Assembly: GCF_018069705.1 (NCBI RefSeq)
Contig: NZ_CP072943.1
Coordinates: 1,229,260 to 1,293,259 of the forward strand
Origin: Aminithiophilus ramosus
GTDB taxonomy: Bacteria; Synergistota; Synergistia; Synergistales; Aminithiophilaceae
DNA: 64,000 nucleotides
Direction of reading: 5' to 3'
The notes beneath the pieces were generated by a model. The model did not search any database and was not told where the DNA came from. It was given only the letters and a program-made list of their open reading frames with translations. Numbering within the stretch: position 1 is the stretch's first letter; the number at the start of each line of letters is the position of its first letter. Below are positions 15,860-23,703 of the stretch, piece by piece. A program made the translations under genes and the position numbers.

Positions 15860-16264
15860 ATGGGGATGAAAAAGGATGTGCGCATATATCCTGCGCTGCT
15901 CTCCGAGGAGGGGGCCTATATCTGCGTCCGCTTTCCCGACCTTCCGGGCTGCAATACTTTCGGGAAGGACTACGCCGACACCATCGCCAGCGCCAAGGAG
16001 GCCTTGGGCGGGCACTTGCTCTGCATGGAAGAAGACAACGACCCCATCCCGGCCCCTACTCCGCTCAACAAACTGCAGCCGGAAAAAGACGAAATCGCCG
16101 TCTTGATCGACGTGCGCTTGGATGTTCTCCGCAAAGAAGAAGCCAAGAAATCCGTCAGCAAGAACGTCACCCTTCCGGCGTGGCTCAACGAAATGGCCAT
16201 GGAACACAAGATCAATTTCTCCAGCACCCTCCAGGAAGCCCTGCGAGAGAAGCTGGGAGTCTGA
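15860..16264 (+). CDS. hicB: HicB-type antitoxin (cassette 1)
   Basis: 134 residues. The N-terminal partial RNase-H-like fold that inhibits HicA is seen in IYPALLSEEGAYICVRFPDL with PGCNTFGKDYADTIASAKEAL; the C-terminus (KNVTLPAWLNEMAMEHKINF, then SSTLQEALREKLGV) is a ribbon-helix-helix-like DNA-binding domain. Two in-frame ATGs (15860, 15866) follow AAGGAG; I took the first. Forms an operon with the hicA above. Confidence 0.93.
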   Translation: MGMKKDVRIYPALLSEEGAYICVRFPDLPGCNTFGKDYADTIASAKEALGGHLLCMEEDNDPIPAPTPLNKLQPEKDEIAVLIDVRLDVLRKEEAKKSVSKNVTLPAWLNEMAMEHKINFSSTLQEALREKLGV

Positions 16265-16304
16265 CGCACGGAGAGCTAACGAGGCCCCGGATTCCGACTG
16301 TATA

Positions 16305-16384
16305 GCCGGGCCTGGGGTCTCGCAACGACTGCGACGCTACCATTCTGACACGGATTTCCGCCAAAGCCAGGGCCAAAGCCATAG
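16305..16384 (+). repeat. 80-bp direct repeat downstream of hicB, copy 1
   Basis: Begins GCCGGGCCTGGGGTCTCGC and ends GGGCCAAAGCCATAG. It matches 17377-17456 with about five differences. Each copy lies 40-45 bases after a hicB gene, so both HicAB cassettes carry the same tail. A short GAGGCCCCGG motif just before it also recurs at about 15556 and 17353. Confidence 0.85.
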
Positions 16385-16582
16385 CCCCCGCCGGGCTCGA
16401 TCTTCCTGTGCCTTTTGGATGGCCAACGCAACCTGAGTTTTCCGTAGCAGTTGCAATCCGATGGAATCAGCGGTTTTCAGGCTGTACCCCGCCCTGATGC
16501 CCGCCTGTGTGGCGTTGAGGTCCACGAGGTACTCCGCCACGAACCAGGCCTGCTTCGGGGTCAGTTTTTGCGTCCTGGACAT
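16337..16582 (-). pseudogene. Phage terminase small subunit, N-terminal fragment 2
   Basis: 81 residues from ATG 16582 (AGGGAGG upstream): KLTPKQAWFVAEYLVDLNAT, QAGIRAGYSLKTADSIGLQL, LRKTQVALAIQKAQEDRARR, the Terminase_2 DNA-binding region, then an unrelated Trp-rich tail read from the 80-bp repeat. It is a diverged relative of the fragment at 15176-15379 and lies divergently upstream of hicA cassette 2 in the same arrangement. Confidence 0.8.
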
Positions 16583-16629
16583 GGCGGTACCTCCCTTCTG
16601 TATGAATCATGGGTACTTGTAAAAGACAC

Positions 16630-16662
16630 TTGACAAGCCCCTGCAAGGAGCATAGAATATGC
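16630..16662 (+). promoter_or_regulatory. Promoter of hicAB cassette 2 with small inverted repeat
   Basis: TTGACA (16630-16635), 17-base spacer, TAGAAT (16653-16658): close to consensus. GCATA/TATGC arms (16650-16662) overlap the -10 and may be the HicB site. Its position excludes the ATG at 16659 as a start and supports GTG 16683. Confidence 0.75.
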
Positions 16663-16682
16663 GCATCAGGAAGGAGGCCGCC

Positions 16683-16874
16683 GTGATCAACCAGAAAGAG
16701 GTCTGCCGAATCCTTGAAAAAGCCGGATGGCGCCCGACAGGACACGGGAAGGGAAGCCACAGGGTCTACGAGAACCCGGAGACGGGGCAAATGACCGCCA
16801 TCCCTCACGGCGAGATCACCAAAGGAACCCTCGCCGCCATCCGCAGACAAACCGGAATCGATCAGATCCGATAG
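16683..16874 (+). CDS. hicA: HicA-type mRNA interferase toxin (cassette 2)
   Basis: 63 residues: INQKEVCRILEKAGWRPTGH, GKGSHRVYENPETGQMTAIP, HGEITKGTLAAIRRQTGI. The catalytic His sits in GKGSHRVY. Start GTG 16683 after AAGGAGG; the ATG 24 bases upstream lies at the -10 element. It is clearly diverged from cassette 1 (for example GSHHHF versus GSHRVY), so cross-talk between the two pairs is not guaranteed. Confidence 0.92.
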   Translation: MINQKEVCRILEKAGWRPTGHGKGSHRVYENPETGQMTAIPHGEITKGTLAAIRRQTGIDQIR

Positions 16875-16914
16875 CCGGGGGAAACCCCGGCTATCGGGAA
16901 AGGAGAGATCTTGC

Positions 16915-17331
16915 ATGAAAGAGATTAAAGACCTGACCATCTACCCGGCTATCTTCGAGTACACCCCAGACGGTATCGATATTTCCTTCCCCGACCTTCC
17001 CGGGTGTCTTTCCTGCGCCAGGACGGACGAAGAGGCGTTGTTCATGGCTCGAGATGCCCTTGGTACTTTCCTCGTGGCGTGCGAAGACCTGGGCAAACCG
17101 ATTCCGAATCCATCCCGGGCGTTTCACGCAGGGGAGAACCAAGTGGTCCACTTGGTGGACGTATGGCTTCCGTTCTTCCGGGACCGGGAGCATTCCGGAT
17201 CGGTGAAGAAGAACGTCACCGTCCCGGTGTGGCTCAATTCCCTGGCGGAGCAGGCCGGACTCAACTTCTCCCAGGTGCTCCAGGCTGGCATCAAGGCCTC
17301 CTTGGGAATTCAAGACAGACACCAAGCCTGA
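16915..17331 (+). CDS. hicB: HicB-type antitoxin (cassette 2)
   Basis: 138 residues, ATG 16915 after AAAGGAGAG. N-terminal HicB fold (IYPAIFEYTPDGIDISFPDL, PGCLSCARTDEEALFMARDA) and C-terminal ribbon-helix-helix-like part (KNVTVPVWLNSLAEQAGLNF, SQVLQAGIKASLG). Same architecture as cassette 1. Ends 45 bases before the second copy of the 80-bp repeat. Confidence 0.92.
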   Translation: MKEIKDLTIYPAIFEYTPDGIDISFPDLPGCLSCARTDEEALFMARDALGTFLVACEDLGKPIPNPSRAFHAGENQVVHLVDVWLPFFRDREHSGSVKKNVTVPVWLNSLAEQAGLNFSQVLQAGIKASLGIQDRHQA

Positions 17332-17376
17332 CCTCCTCTTGCACACGCAAAAGGCCCCGGGCGACCGGCTTACCGT

Positions 17377-17456
17377 GCCGGGCCTGAGGCCTCGCAACGA
17401 CTGCGACGCGACCATTCTGACACGGATTCCCGACAAAGCCAGGGCCAAAGCCATAG
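17377..17456 (+). repeat. 80-bp direct repeat downstream of hicB, copy 2
   Basis: About 94 percent identical by eye to 16305-16384. In this copy one frame stays open through DATILTRIPDKARAKAIDED to a TAA at about 17482, so the repeat could be a piece of a former coding sequence. Confidence 0.85.
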
Positions 17457-17491
17457 ACGAAGACACCCACGAAGAGGCATAAGAACTCACG

Positions 17492-17683
17492 TCACGAGAA
17501 AAGCCGGAGCGGTTCGGACTCCGGAGGATGAAGGACCACCAGGCGGGCAATCTCCTCCGGAGTCCGAATCGCTTCCGCTGGACCGTCACACGGCTCACCC
17601 CGAAGCGATCCCCGATCCGTTGCACGCTGGAACCTCCGATGTGCGACGCCCCCCGCCGGCCTGGATCCGCAGGCTAAAGACAT
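17492..17683 (-). pseudogene. Helix-turn-helix gene remnant
   Basis: One minus-strand frame reads VQRIGDRFGVSRVTVQRKR, a clear helix-turn-helix, and then loses sense; the neighbouring frame continues AEAIRTPEEIARLVVLHPPE to a stop, suggesting a frameshifted short regulator or phage gene. The region also contains a perfect 16-bp inverted repeat (17513-17528 and 17553-17568, arms TTCGGACTCCGGAGGA and its complement) that can fold into a hairpin. Confidence 0.4.
17660..17675 (+). repeat. 16-bp inverted repeat, left arm, flanking IS1380 remnant
   Basis: CCTGGATCCGCAGGCT, whose exact complement stands at 18568-18583. The core ATCCGCAGGCT also occurs in the dispersed repeat copies at 4339 and 23553. 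Confidence 0.55.
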
Positions 17684-17767
17684 AGAAAGACCTCGTTGGC
17701 ACCGCTGCTAGAGCGGTGATAGAGTTTTGGTTACCACACCCAAACCCACACCGACGAGGTGATATTG

Positions 17768-18376
17768 ATGGTATCTCAAAAGGCTCTTCCGTTCCACTAC
17801 GTAATAGAAAGTCAATCGAAAGGCATCACTGCCTGGGCGGGTCTGCTGGCCATTGAAGGTCTTTTCTACGGCCTGGGTCTTGATCACTCCATCCGGAAAC
17901 GCATCAGGGGCAGACCCACTCAGGGCTACAGCGATGTTCAGCAGATTCTGTCTCTTGTCCTGCTGAACATCGCGGGAGGAAGCGCCGTGGACGATATCGA
18001 CGACCTGGAAGGCGACGGGGGGTTGTCGAAACGGCATGCCCTTGCCGCCGCCCGCGATCTTCCCCGGGGGAAAGCCCTTTTCGCAAGATGGAGAGCTGCA
18101 ACGGAGCGTTCATTGTACTTCGGTGCCTGTGCCGCCTGGTGGTGGATCTCCGTACTGTCCCTGAACATCATGACCATCTTCAGAAGACACGTCCTGCCGG
18201 CCCGCTGGTCCCGGAGCCGTCCCCGAACCCTGCGGTTCAAAGTCTTTGCCGTGGCGGGACGACTGGTTCGCCATGGAAGGCAGTGGATCGTGAAAATCAG
18301 CGGACACAACCCCGGAGGCAACCTGCTGGAGCAGGCTCAATGGAGCCTGGAGCGTTTTTGCAGACTCCAGCCCTGA
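17768..18376 (+). pseudogene. IS1380-family transposase, internally deleted
   Basis: The N-terminal part (YVIESQSKGITAWAGLLAIE, then LFYGLGLDHSIRKRI and NIAGGSAVDDIDDLEGDGGL) and the C-terminal part (WWWISVLSLNIMTIFRRHVL, KVFAVAGRLVRHGRQWIVKI) of an IS1380 DDE transposase are joined in frame near residues 115-120. Full enzymes have about 430-460 residues; here about 200 remain, with the catalytic middle missing. It is therefore inactive. Start ATG 17768 after GAGGTGAT. A small CACCGCT/AGCGGTG hairpin lies upstream. Confidence 0.85.
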
Positions 18377-18677
18377 ACAAATCTTGCGAACCGCCCGTAG
18401 GTGGGACCTCCTCTGTCGTGGATAACTCCCGCGGAGGCTCATGGTTTGTGGACATCACGAAGGGCCGACAGGCTCTGACGAGGGTGTAAATCCAAAATCA
18501 GGATCGAATCTCACTCAGGCTTCACAAAACAGAATTTCGACGCCCAAGGGAGAAGCAGAACTTTCGGAGCCTGCGGATCCAGGATGACACAGCCCGGTTT
18601 CAACGGCAACGTAGCTCGTGATCCCGCTTTCGGGGCCCACACCGGATGATGCCGCTTATCGGTCGACAGGCGAAAAG
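18377..18677. other. Non-coding stretch between IS1380 remnant and tRNA-Ala
   Basis: No gene. Contains the right arm of the 16-bp inverted repeat (18568-18583), an inverted copy of the GGACCACGAGC-type motif (18599-18624) and the right copy of the 20-bp direct repeat (18620-18639). Confidence 0.65.
18599..18639. repeat. Right boundary repeats of the mobile region
   Basis: 18599-18624 on the minus strand is a near copy of 12775-12800; 18620-18639 on the plus strand is identical to 12671-12690. They overlap by five bases here but are 84 bases apart at the left end. Confidence 0.65.
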
Positions 18678-18720
18678 CAGGGGCCGCCCGGCTTGGTGAT
18701 GCCTGCCCAGGCGGCCCCTG
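18678..18720 (-). terminator. Terminator of tRNA-Ala
   Basis: Perfect 11-bp stem CAGGGGCCGCC (18678-18688 with 18710-18720), nine bases beyond the CCA end of the tRNA, followed in the minus direction by CTTTTCG. Confidence 0.75.
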
Positions 18721-18728
18721 TTGTCTTC

Positions 18729-18803
18729 TGGTGGAGGTAGGGGGATTCGAACCCCCGGCCCCTTGCATGCCATGCAAGTGCGCTCCCGCTGCGCCATACC
18801 CCC
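18729..18803 (-). tRNA. tRNA-Ala(GGC)
   Basis: 75 bases on the minus strand with CCA encoded. Acceptor GGGGGTA pairs with TACCTCC; D arm contains GCGCAGCGGGAGCGC; anticodon stem CTTGC/GCAAG encloses loop ATGGCAT, giving anticodon GGC; T arm is CCGGGGGTTCGAATCCCC. The mobile-element-rich stretch begins just past its 3' end, a common integration side. Confidence 0.97.
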
Positions 18804-18823
18804 GTTTCGATCAAGCGAGGCCC

Positions 18824-18852
18824 ATTATAATGAGCCTGCGGCAGGCTGTCAA
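18824..18852 (-). promoter_or_regulatory. Consensus promoter of tRNA-Ala
   Basis: Minus strand TTGACA, 17-base spacer, TATAAT: a perfect sigma70 promoter about 20 bases before the tRNA 5' end. The spacer is itself palindromic (AGCCTGC/GCAGGCT). Confidence 0.85.
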
Positions 18853-19027
18853 CACTGATTTTCCCCCCTATCTCCCCGCCAGAGAAGCCTCGTCCCTCCC
18901 GTCTCGCCACTTCCCGGGAGGGACGAGACGGGAGGGGAAAGAGGCGACTTTCCCTTTCACCTTCGTGACTTTCTCCGCCGGTGCTAGAATGAGCGAAATC
19001 ATTCTCTTTAAGGAGACGGATCGCCCT

Positions 19028-20776
19028 ATGAGACGCCCTACGGGATTTGTCGTCGCCCTGCTTCTCGCTGCGGCCCTTTCGGCCCTTCCTCACGCCGCCT
19101 GGGCCGTAACGCGCGGCGAGGTCGTCGAGGCCGTCGTCCAGGCCCTGAAGCTGCCGCCATGGACGGGCTCGGCCCGCTTCGCCGACGTGCCTCCGGGACA
19201 CCCTCACGCCAAGGCCATCGAGACGGCCGCCGCCCTGGGCGTCCTGCTTCCCACGGACCATTTCCACCCCGACATGGAGGCGGCCCGGGCCGAGGCGCTC
19301 TTCCTGGCCCTGCGCGGCATGGGCTGGCGCCACGAGGCGGAGGTCTTCGGCACGTTCTTCCCCGTTCCCGACGCCGACATTCCCCCCTACCTTCTGGGCT
19401 ATGTGGGCCTGGCCGGGGCCATGAACCTTCCCGCCCCGCGAGAGTTCCTCGACGATCCGAGGGCCGACGTCTCCGTCGACGACCTGGTGCGCCTCACGGC
19501 CTGGCTCCGCCAGACGACGACGCAGCTCGTCCTCTGGGAGGGACAGGTCTCCTTCGAGGGGCTGACTCTCGTCGTCCACCGCCAGGGGCTGGGCTCGGCG
19601 CCGACGAACTGGGCCGTCCAGGTCGGCGAATACGCCGGAGCCGACGAGGCTTCAGCCGTCCAGGCCCAGCTCAGGAAACTGGGCCTGACGAGCTTTCTCG
19701 CCAAAGGGGACGAGGGACAGGCCGTCCTCATCGGTCCCTACGCCCACTACGCCGAGGCCTGGACGAAGATGACCGCCCTCCCCTCCACCTTCTCCGCCGC
19801 CGTCGTGCCTCAGGGCGGAACGGGCTCGCGGGCCCTCTTCTGGGCGGCCCTCGTCGTCGAACCCGGCGGCGCCATGCCCCGCATCGCGGCCGCCCCGACG
19901 CTGGGGGCACCGCGGCTTCCTCTCTCGCGAACGGCCGCCCTGACGGGGGCCACGGCGGCCGTCAACGGAGGCTTCTTCAGCGGCAACGCCGTCATCGGCA
20001 GCCTCGTCGCCGACGACGTTCCCTACAGCCTCCCCCAGGGCAACCGCGGCGCCCTGGCCTGGAGCGAATCGGGCGAGGTGGCCTTCGGGAACGGCAACCT
20101 CCAGATCTACGTCGACCTGGCCGGGTCGATCCGGCCCGTCGCCGCCGTCAACGGCCGTCCTCCCCAGCAGGGGGTGGCCCTCTACACAGCCGGGGCCGGG
20201 GGATTCGCCCGCGACCTTCTCTTCGGAGCCGTCGAGGCCTCCGTCGTCGACGGCAGAGTCCAGTCCGTCCGCCACTGGAGCGTCTCGAACCATGCCGTCC
20301 CCGAAGGGGGCTTCCTCGTGGCGGCCCGGGGCGTCGCCGCCGAGGAGCTGCTCCTCCTCGAGCCGGGCGACGAGGTCAAGATCCTCCGCCGCCTGGCCGA
20401 TCCGGCCATGGATAAGCCCTGGCTCCTTCAGGCCGGTCCCCGCCTCATCGCCGACGGACGCCCCCTGACGACGAACGAGGGTTTCAACGCCGCCCTGCGC
20501 GAGCCGCGTCACCCCCGCACCTTCGTGGGACAGGACGGCCTCCGTCTCTGGTGGGTCGTCGTCGACGGCCGCGACGCCTGGCACAGCAGCGGACTCACCC
20601 TCGACGAAACGCGCAACGTCGCCGCAGCGATGGGTCTGAAAGACGTGCTCAACCTCGACGGAGGCGGTTCGTCGGCCCTCTGGTGGCGCGGATCGATCGT
20701 CAACAGGCCTTCCGACGGGAAGGAGCGTCCCCTACCCTACGCCGTCATCTTCGGCCCCTTTTCGGCGACACCCTGA
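19028..20776 (+). CDS. Secreted SLH-SPOR-phosphodiester glycosidase (NAGPA-domain) protein
   Basis: 582 residues, start ATG 19028 with AAGGAGACGG upstream. A signal peptide (to about residue 26, AWA) is followed by an SLH-like anchoring segment (SARFADVPPGHPHAKAIETA, residues about 45-150), a SPOR-like domain (NWAVQVGEYAGADEASAVQA, about 195-265) expected to bind denuded peptidoglycan, and a phosphodiester-glycosidase domain (ATAAVNGGFFSG; VLNLDGGGSSALWW near the end). The last domain is the catalytic fold of the mammalian uncovering enzyme and of bacterial exopolysaccharide proteins. A surface glycan role is likely; substrate unknown. Apparently monocistronic. Confidence 0.85.
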   Translation: MRRPTGFVVALLLAAALSALPHAAWAVTRGEVVEAVVQALKLPPWTGSARFADVPPGHPHAKAIETAAALGVLLPTDHFHPDMEAARAEALFLALRGMGWRHEAEVFGTFFPVPDADIPPYLLGYVGLAGAMNLPAPREFLDDPRADVSVDDLVRLTAWLRQTTTQLVLWEGQVSFEGLTLVVHRQGLGSAPTNWAVQVGEYAGADEASAVQAQLRKLGLTSFLAKGDEGQAVLIGPYAHYAEAWTKMTALPSTFSAAVVPQGGTGSRALFWAALVVEPGGAMPRIAAAPTLGAPRLPLSRTAALTGATAAVNGGFFSGNAVIGSLVADDVPYSLPQGNRGALAWSESGEVAFGNGNLQIYVDLAGSIRPVAAVNGRPPQQGVALYTAGAGGFARDLLFGAVEASVVDGRVQSVRHWSVSNHAVPEGGFLVAARGVAAEELLLLEPGDEVKILRRLADPAMDKPWLLQAGPRLIADGRPLTTNEGFNAALREPRHPRTFVGQDGLRLWWVVVDGRDAWHSSGLTLDETRNVAAAMGLKDVLNLDGGGSSALWWRGSIVNRPSDGKERPLPYAVIFGPFSATP

Positions 20777-20786
20777 GAAAAAAGGC

Positions 20787-20815
20787 TTGTCTTCTCCCCT
20801 CCCGAGTGTTATAAA
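20787..20815 (+). promoter_or_regulatory. Probable promoter of feoAB
   Basis: TTGTCT, 17-base spacer, TATAAA, about 40 bases before feoA. The AT-rich leader (AACAAAAATTTTGGG) could host an iron-dependent regulator but no clear Fur box is seen. Confidence 0.55.
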
Positions 20816-20856
20816 CATCAAACATCGAACAAAAATTTTGGGAGGGAACGATAGCC

Positions 20857-21099
20857 ATGACGATCTGCATTCCCATGCGACAGATGAAAGACGACGAGGC
20901 CGGAATCATCCGGTCCGTCAGGGCCGAAGGCGAGCTGGGCCGGAGGATCCGCGACATGGGACTCACGCCGAAGACGCGGATCAGGATCCTCGGCCGGGCT
21001 CCCCTTTACGACCCCGTCGCCCTCAGAGTCGGCGACTTCACCCTGACCCTCCGCAACAGCGAGGCCGATCACATCGACGTGGAGGTCGAGCGGTCATGA
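20857..21099 (+). CDS. feoA: FeoA ferrous iron transport accessory protein
   Basis: 80 residues forming a small SH3-like FeoA domain: EGELGRRIRDMGLTPKTRIR, ILGRAPLYDPVALRVGDFTL, TLRNSEADHI. Cytoplasmic partner of FeoB, thought to modulate its activity. ATG 20857 after GGGAGGGAACG. The final TGA overlaps the ATG of feoB (ATGA). Confidence 0.95.
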   Translation: MTICIPMRQMKDDEAGIIRSVRAEGELGRRIRDMGLTPKTRIRILGRAPLYDPVALRVGDFTLTLRNSEADHIDVEVERS

Positions 21100-23306
21100 C
21101 CGTCGTCGCCCTGGCCGGAAATCCCAACTCGGGTAAGACGACGCTCTTCAACGCCCTCACGGGAGCCCGTCAGCACGTGGGCAACTACCCCGGCGTGACG
21201 GTGGAGCACAAGAGGGGAACCTACGTCCACGAGGGCGTCACGGCCCAGCTGGAAGACCTTCCGGGCATCTACTCCCTTTCGGCCTATTCCTCCGAAGAGG
21301 TCGTGACCCGCGACTTTCTCCTGAACCAGAGCCCCGATGTCGTCATCGACATCGTCGACGCCTCCAACCTGGAGCGGAACCTCTACCTCACCGTCCAGCT
21401 TCTGGAGATGGGCCTTCCCGTCTGCATCGCCCTCAACATGATGGACGAGGCCCAGTCGCGGGGGATGGAGATCGACGCCGACCGCCTGGCCTCCCTCATG
21501 GGCGTTCCCGTCGTTCCCATCGTGGCCCGCAGGAGCGAGGGGATCCATGACCTGATGAAGAAAGCCCTGGCGACGGTAGGCGTCGCGCCCCGTCCCCTGC
21601 GCATCTCCTACGGCCCCGACGTGGACCCCGTTCTGAAGAGAATGAAAGGGGCCATCGAGAAGGCCCTGGCTCTGCCCGAGGCCCAGCGTCCCTGGTGGGC
21701 GGCCCTCAAGTATCTCGAAGGGGACGAGGCCGTCCGGGCCTCCATCGCCGGGAAGGCCCCCGAGCTGGACCGGGAGCTGACGGCCATGGCCGACGAGCTG
21801 GACCGCCACCTCCGAACCACTCTGGACACCTACGCCGAGGCCCTCATCGCCGACCAGCGCTACGGCTACATCAAGGCCCTCCTTCAGCGGAACGTGGTCG
21901 TCTACAGGAAAGACCGCGACGCGGCCACCCTTTCGGACCGTCTCGACGCCGTGCTGACCCACCGCTTCGTCGGCCCCGTCATCATGGTGGCCGTCCTGGC
22001 CGGACTCTACCGCTTCACCTTCGCCTACAGCGAGACGCCCGTGGGCTGGTTCGAGAGCTTCTTCGGATGGCTCGGCGCCGTGGCCGAGACCAACCTTCCC
22101 GAAGGTCTCTTCAAGTCGATGATCCTGTCGGGCGTCATCGACGGCGTGGGCGGCGTCATGGGCTTCGTCCCCCTGATCCTCTTCATGTTCCTGGGCATCT
22201 CCTTCCTGGAGGACACGGGCTATCTGGCCCGGGTGGCCTTCATGCTCGACCGTCTCTTCCGCTTCTTCGGCCTCCACGGCAGCTCCGTCATGCCCTTCAT
22301 CATCTCCGGAGGCATCGCCGGAGGCTGTGCCGTGCCGGGCGTCATGGCGGCGAGAACGATCAAGTCGCCCAAGGAGAGGCTGGCGACGCTCCTCACGGCG
22401 CCCTTCATGAACTGCGGGGCCAAGCTGCCCGTCTTCGCCCTGCTCGTGGGCGTCTTCTTCACCGAGAACCAGGCCTCGATGATGCTCCTCATCACGGTCC
22501 TCTCCTGGATCGGCGCCCTTGTGGCCGCCAAGGTTCTCCGGTCGACGATCCTCAAGGGGGAGACGACGCCCTTCGTCCTGGAGCTGCCCCCCTACCGCTT
22601 CCCCACCTTCCGGGGCCTTCTCATCCACACCTGGGAGAGGACCTGGCAGTACATCAGGAAGGCGGGAACGGTCATCCTGGCCATCTCGATCCTCCTCTGG
22701 GCCCTCATGACCTTCCCCGAGCCGGGCGAGACCGACCGGCAGCGCTTCGAGACGCGGCGCCAGACCATCCTGACGGAGGCCTCCGAGGAGGTCCGGTCCG
22801 AGCTGGAATCCGAGACGGAAGAGCTCTCCCCCGAGGCCCAGGAGATCGCCGACGGCCTGGCCGCCCTCGACGGGGAGGAGGCCCAGGAGGCCCTGCGGAA
22901 CTCCTACGCCGGACGGATGGGGATCGCCCTCGAAAGGATCACGTCGCCGGCCGGTTTCGACTGGAGGGACAACATCGCCCTCGTCGGCGGTTTCGCCGCC
23001 AAGGAGGTCGTCGTCTCCACCCTGGGCACGGCCTACTCCCTGGGCGAAGTCGACCCCGAGGAGAGCGGCGGCCTGGCGGCCACCCTGGCGACCTCGCCCG
23101 ACTGGTCGCCGCTGAAGGCCCTCTCCCTCATCATCTTCACCATGTTCTACGCCCCCTGTTTCGTCACCGTCGTCTGCATCGTCCGCGAGGCCGGATCGTG
23201 GAAGTGGGGCGCCTTCTCCATGGCCTTCAACACTCTCCTCGCCTACGGACTGGCCGTGGCCGTCTACCAGGGCGGTCTCATCCTTCAGGCCATGGGAGGG
23301 AACTGA
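21096..23306 (+). CDS. feoB: FeoB ferrous iron transporter
   Basis: 736 residues. Cytoplasmic G-protein domain with G1 GNPNSGKTT (residues 8-16), G3 DLPGIYSL and G4 NMMD, a GDI-like helical part, then gate motifs and membrane helices (FVPLILFMFLGISFLEDTGY, GCAVPGVMAARTIKSPKERL, FMNCGAKLPVFALLVGVFF). Imports Fe(II) across the inner membrane. The true start is ATG 21096 inside a longer open frame, fixed by the four-base overlap with feoA and the G1 motif close to the N-terminus. Confidence 0.97.
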   Translation: MTVVALAGNPNSGKTTLFNALTGARQHVGNYPGVTVEHKRGTYVHEGVTAQLEDLPGIYSLSAYSSEEVVTRDFLLNQSPDVVIDIVDASNLERNLYLTVQLLEMGLPVCIALNMMDEAQSRGMEIDADRLASLMGVPVVPIVARRSEGIHDLMKKALATVGVAPRPLRISYGPDVDPVLKRMKGAIEKALALPEAQRPWWAALKYLEGDEAVRASIAGKAPELDRELTAMADELDRHLRTTLDTYAEALIADQRYGYIKALLQRNVVVYRKDRDAATLSDRLDAVLTHRFVGPVIMVAVLAGLYRFTFAYSETPVGWFESFFGWLGAVAETNLPEGLFKSMILSGVIDGVGGVMGFVPLILFMFLGISFLEDTGYLARVAFMLDRLFRFFGLHGSSVMPFIISGGIAGGCAVPGVMAARTIKSPKERLATLLTAPFMNCGAKLPVFALLVGVFFTENQASMMLLITVLSWIGALVAAKVLRSTILKGETTPFVLELPPYRFPTFRGLLIHTWERTWQYIRKAGTVILAISILLWALMTFPEPGETDRQRFETRRQTILTEASEEVRSELESETEELSPEAQEIADGLAALDGEEAQEALRNSYAGRMGIALERITSPAGFDWRDNIALVGGFAAKEVVVSTLGTAYSLGEVDPEESGGLAATLATSPDWSPLKALSLIIFTMFYAPCFVTVVCIVREAGSWKWGAFSMAFNTLLAYGLAVAVYQGGLILQAMGGN

Positions 23307-23310
23307 CGTC

Positions 23311-23472
23311 ATGGAAAAAATCGCCCTTCTTGTCGTCCTCGTCCTGACGGGCGTCTATCTCGTCCGCCGTTTCCGCTCCGCCGTCCGTGGCGGCGGCTGC
23401 TCCTGCGGCTGTTCGGCCTGCGCCTCCGACTGTTCGGGAAAGGGGAAAACCCACAGAGGGGAATCCCGATAA
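23311..23472 (+). CDS. FeoB-associated Cys-rich membrane protein
   Basis: 53 residues starting four bases after the feoB stop: one hydrophobic helix (MEKIALLVVLVLTGVYLV), a basic stretch, then five cysteines in GGGCSCGCSACASDCSG. This matches the small single-helix Cys-rich proteins encoded after feoB in many anaerobes; they are presumed to help handle ferrous iron at the membrane. Too short for usual ORF cut-offs but the position, helix and cysteine cluster make it convincing. Confidence 0.85.
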   Translation: MEKIALLVVLVLTGVYLVRRFRSAVRGGGCSCGCSACASDCSGKGKTHRGESR

Positions 23473-23486
23473 CGCCTGAGTTTCAT

Positions 23487-23535
23487 AAGAGGAGAAAGGC
23501 CCCCCGACGCTTTCCGGGGGGCCTTTCTCCTCTTT
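23487..23535 (+). terminator. Strong terminator of the feo operon
   Basis: A long perfect stem (AAGAGGAGAAAGGCCCCCCG with its complement) ending in a short T stretch, just after the Cys-rich gene. Confidence 0.88.
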
Positions 23536-23552
23536 ATGCGAGAGCGGTTTTC

Positions 23553-23622
23553 GCCCGAATCCGCAGGCTCGCCGGGACAGAGGGCGCCGATTCAAGATCC
23601 GCGACAGGACTCCCGGCCCTCC
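23553..23622 (+). repeat. Dispersed repeat, partial copy 3
   Basis: Shares GCCCGAATCCGCAGGCTC, CCGATTCAAG and CTCCCGGCC in order with the copy at 4339-4478 but with deletions between them. Confidence 0.55.
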
Positions 23623-23703
23623 AGCCGCCTCATGGCCTAACCCACGCTTCCACTTCATCGTTGCCCGGCGATCGGTCTTTCTACGGACGTCGAGGCCCTC
23701 CCC

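Noticed and set aside
18731-19027. Upstream extension of the SLH/SPOR protein through the tRNA
   Set aside because: It would translate across tRNA-Ala and its promoter; a signal peptide and ribosome site fix the start at 19028.
20787-21095. Longer FeoB reading frame
   Set aside because: The frame upstream of 21096 is antisense-like filler overlapping feoA; the G1 motif and ATGA overlap fix the start.
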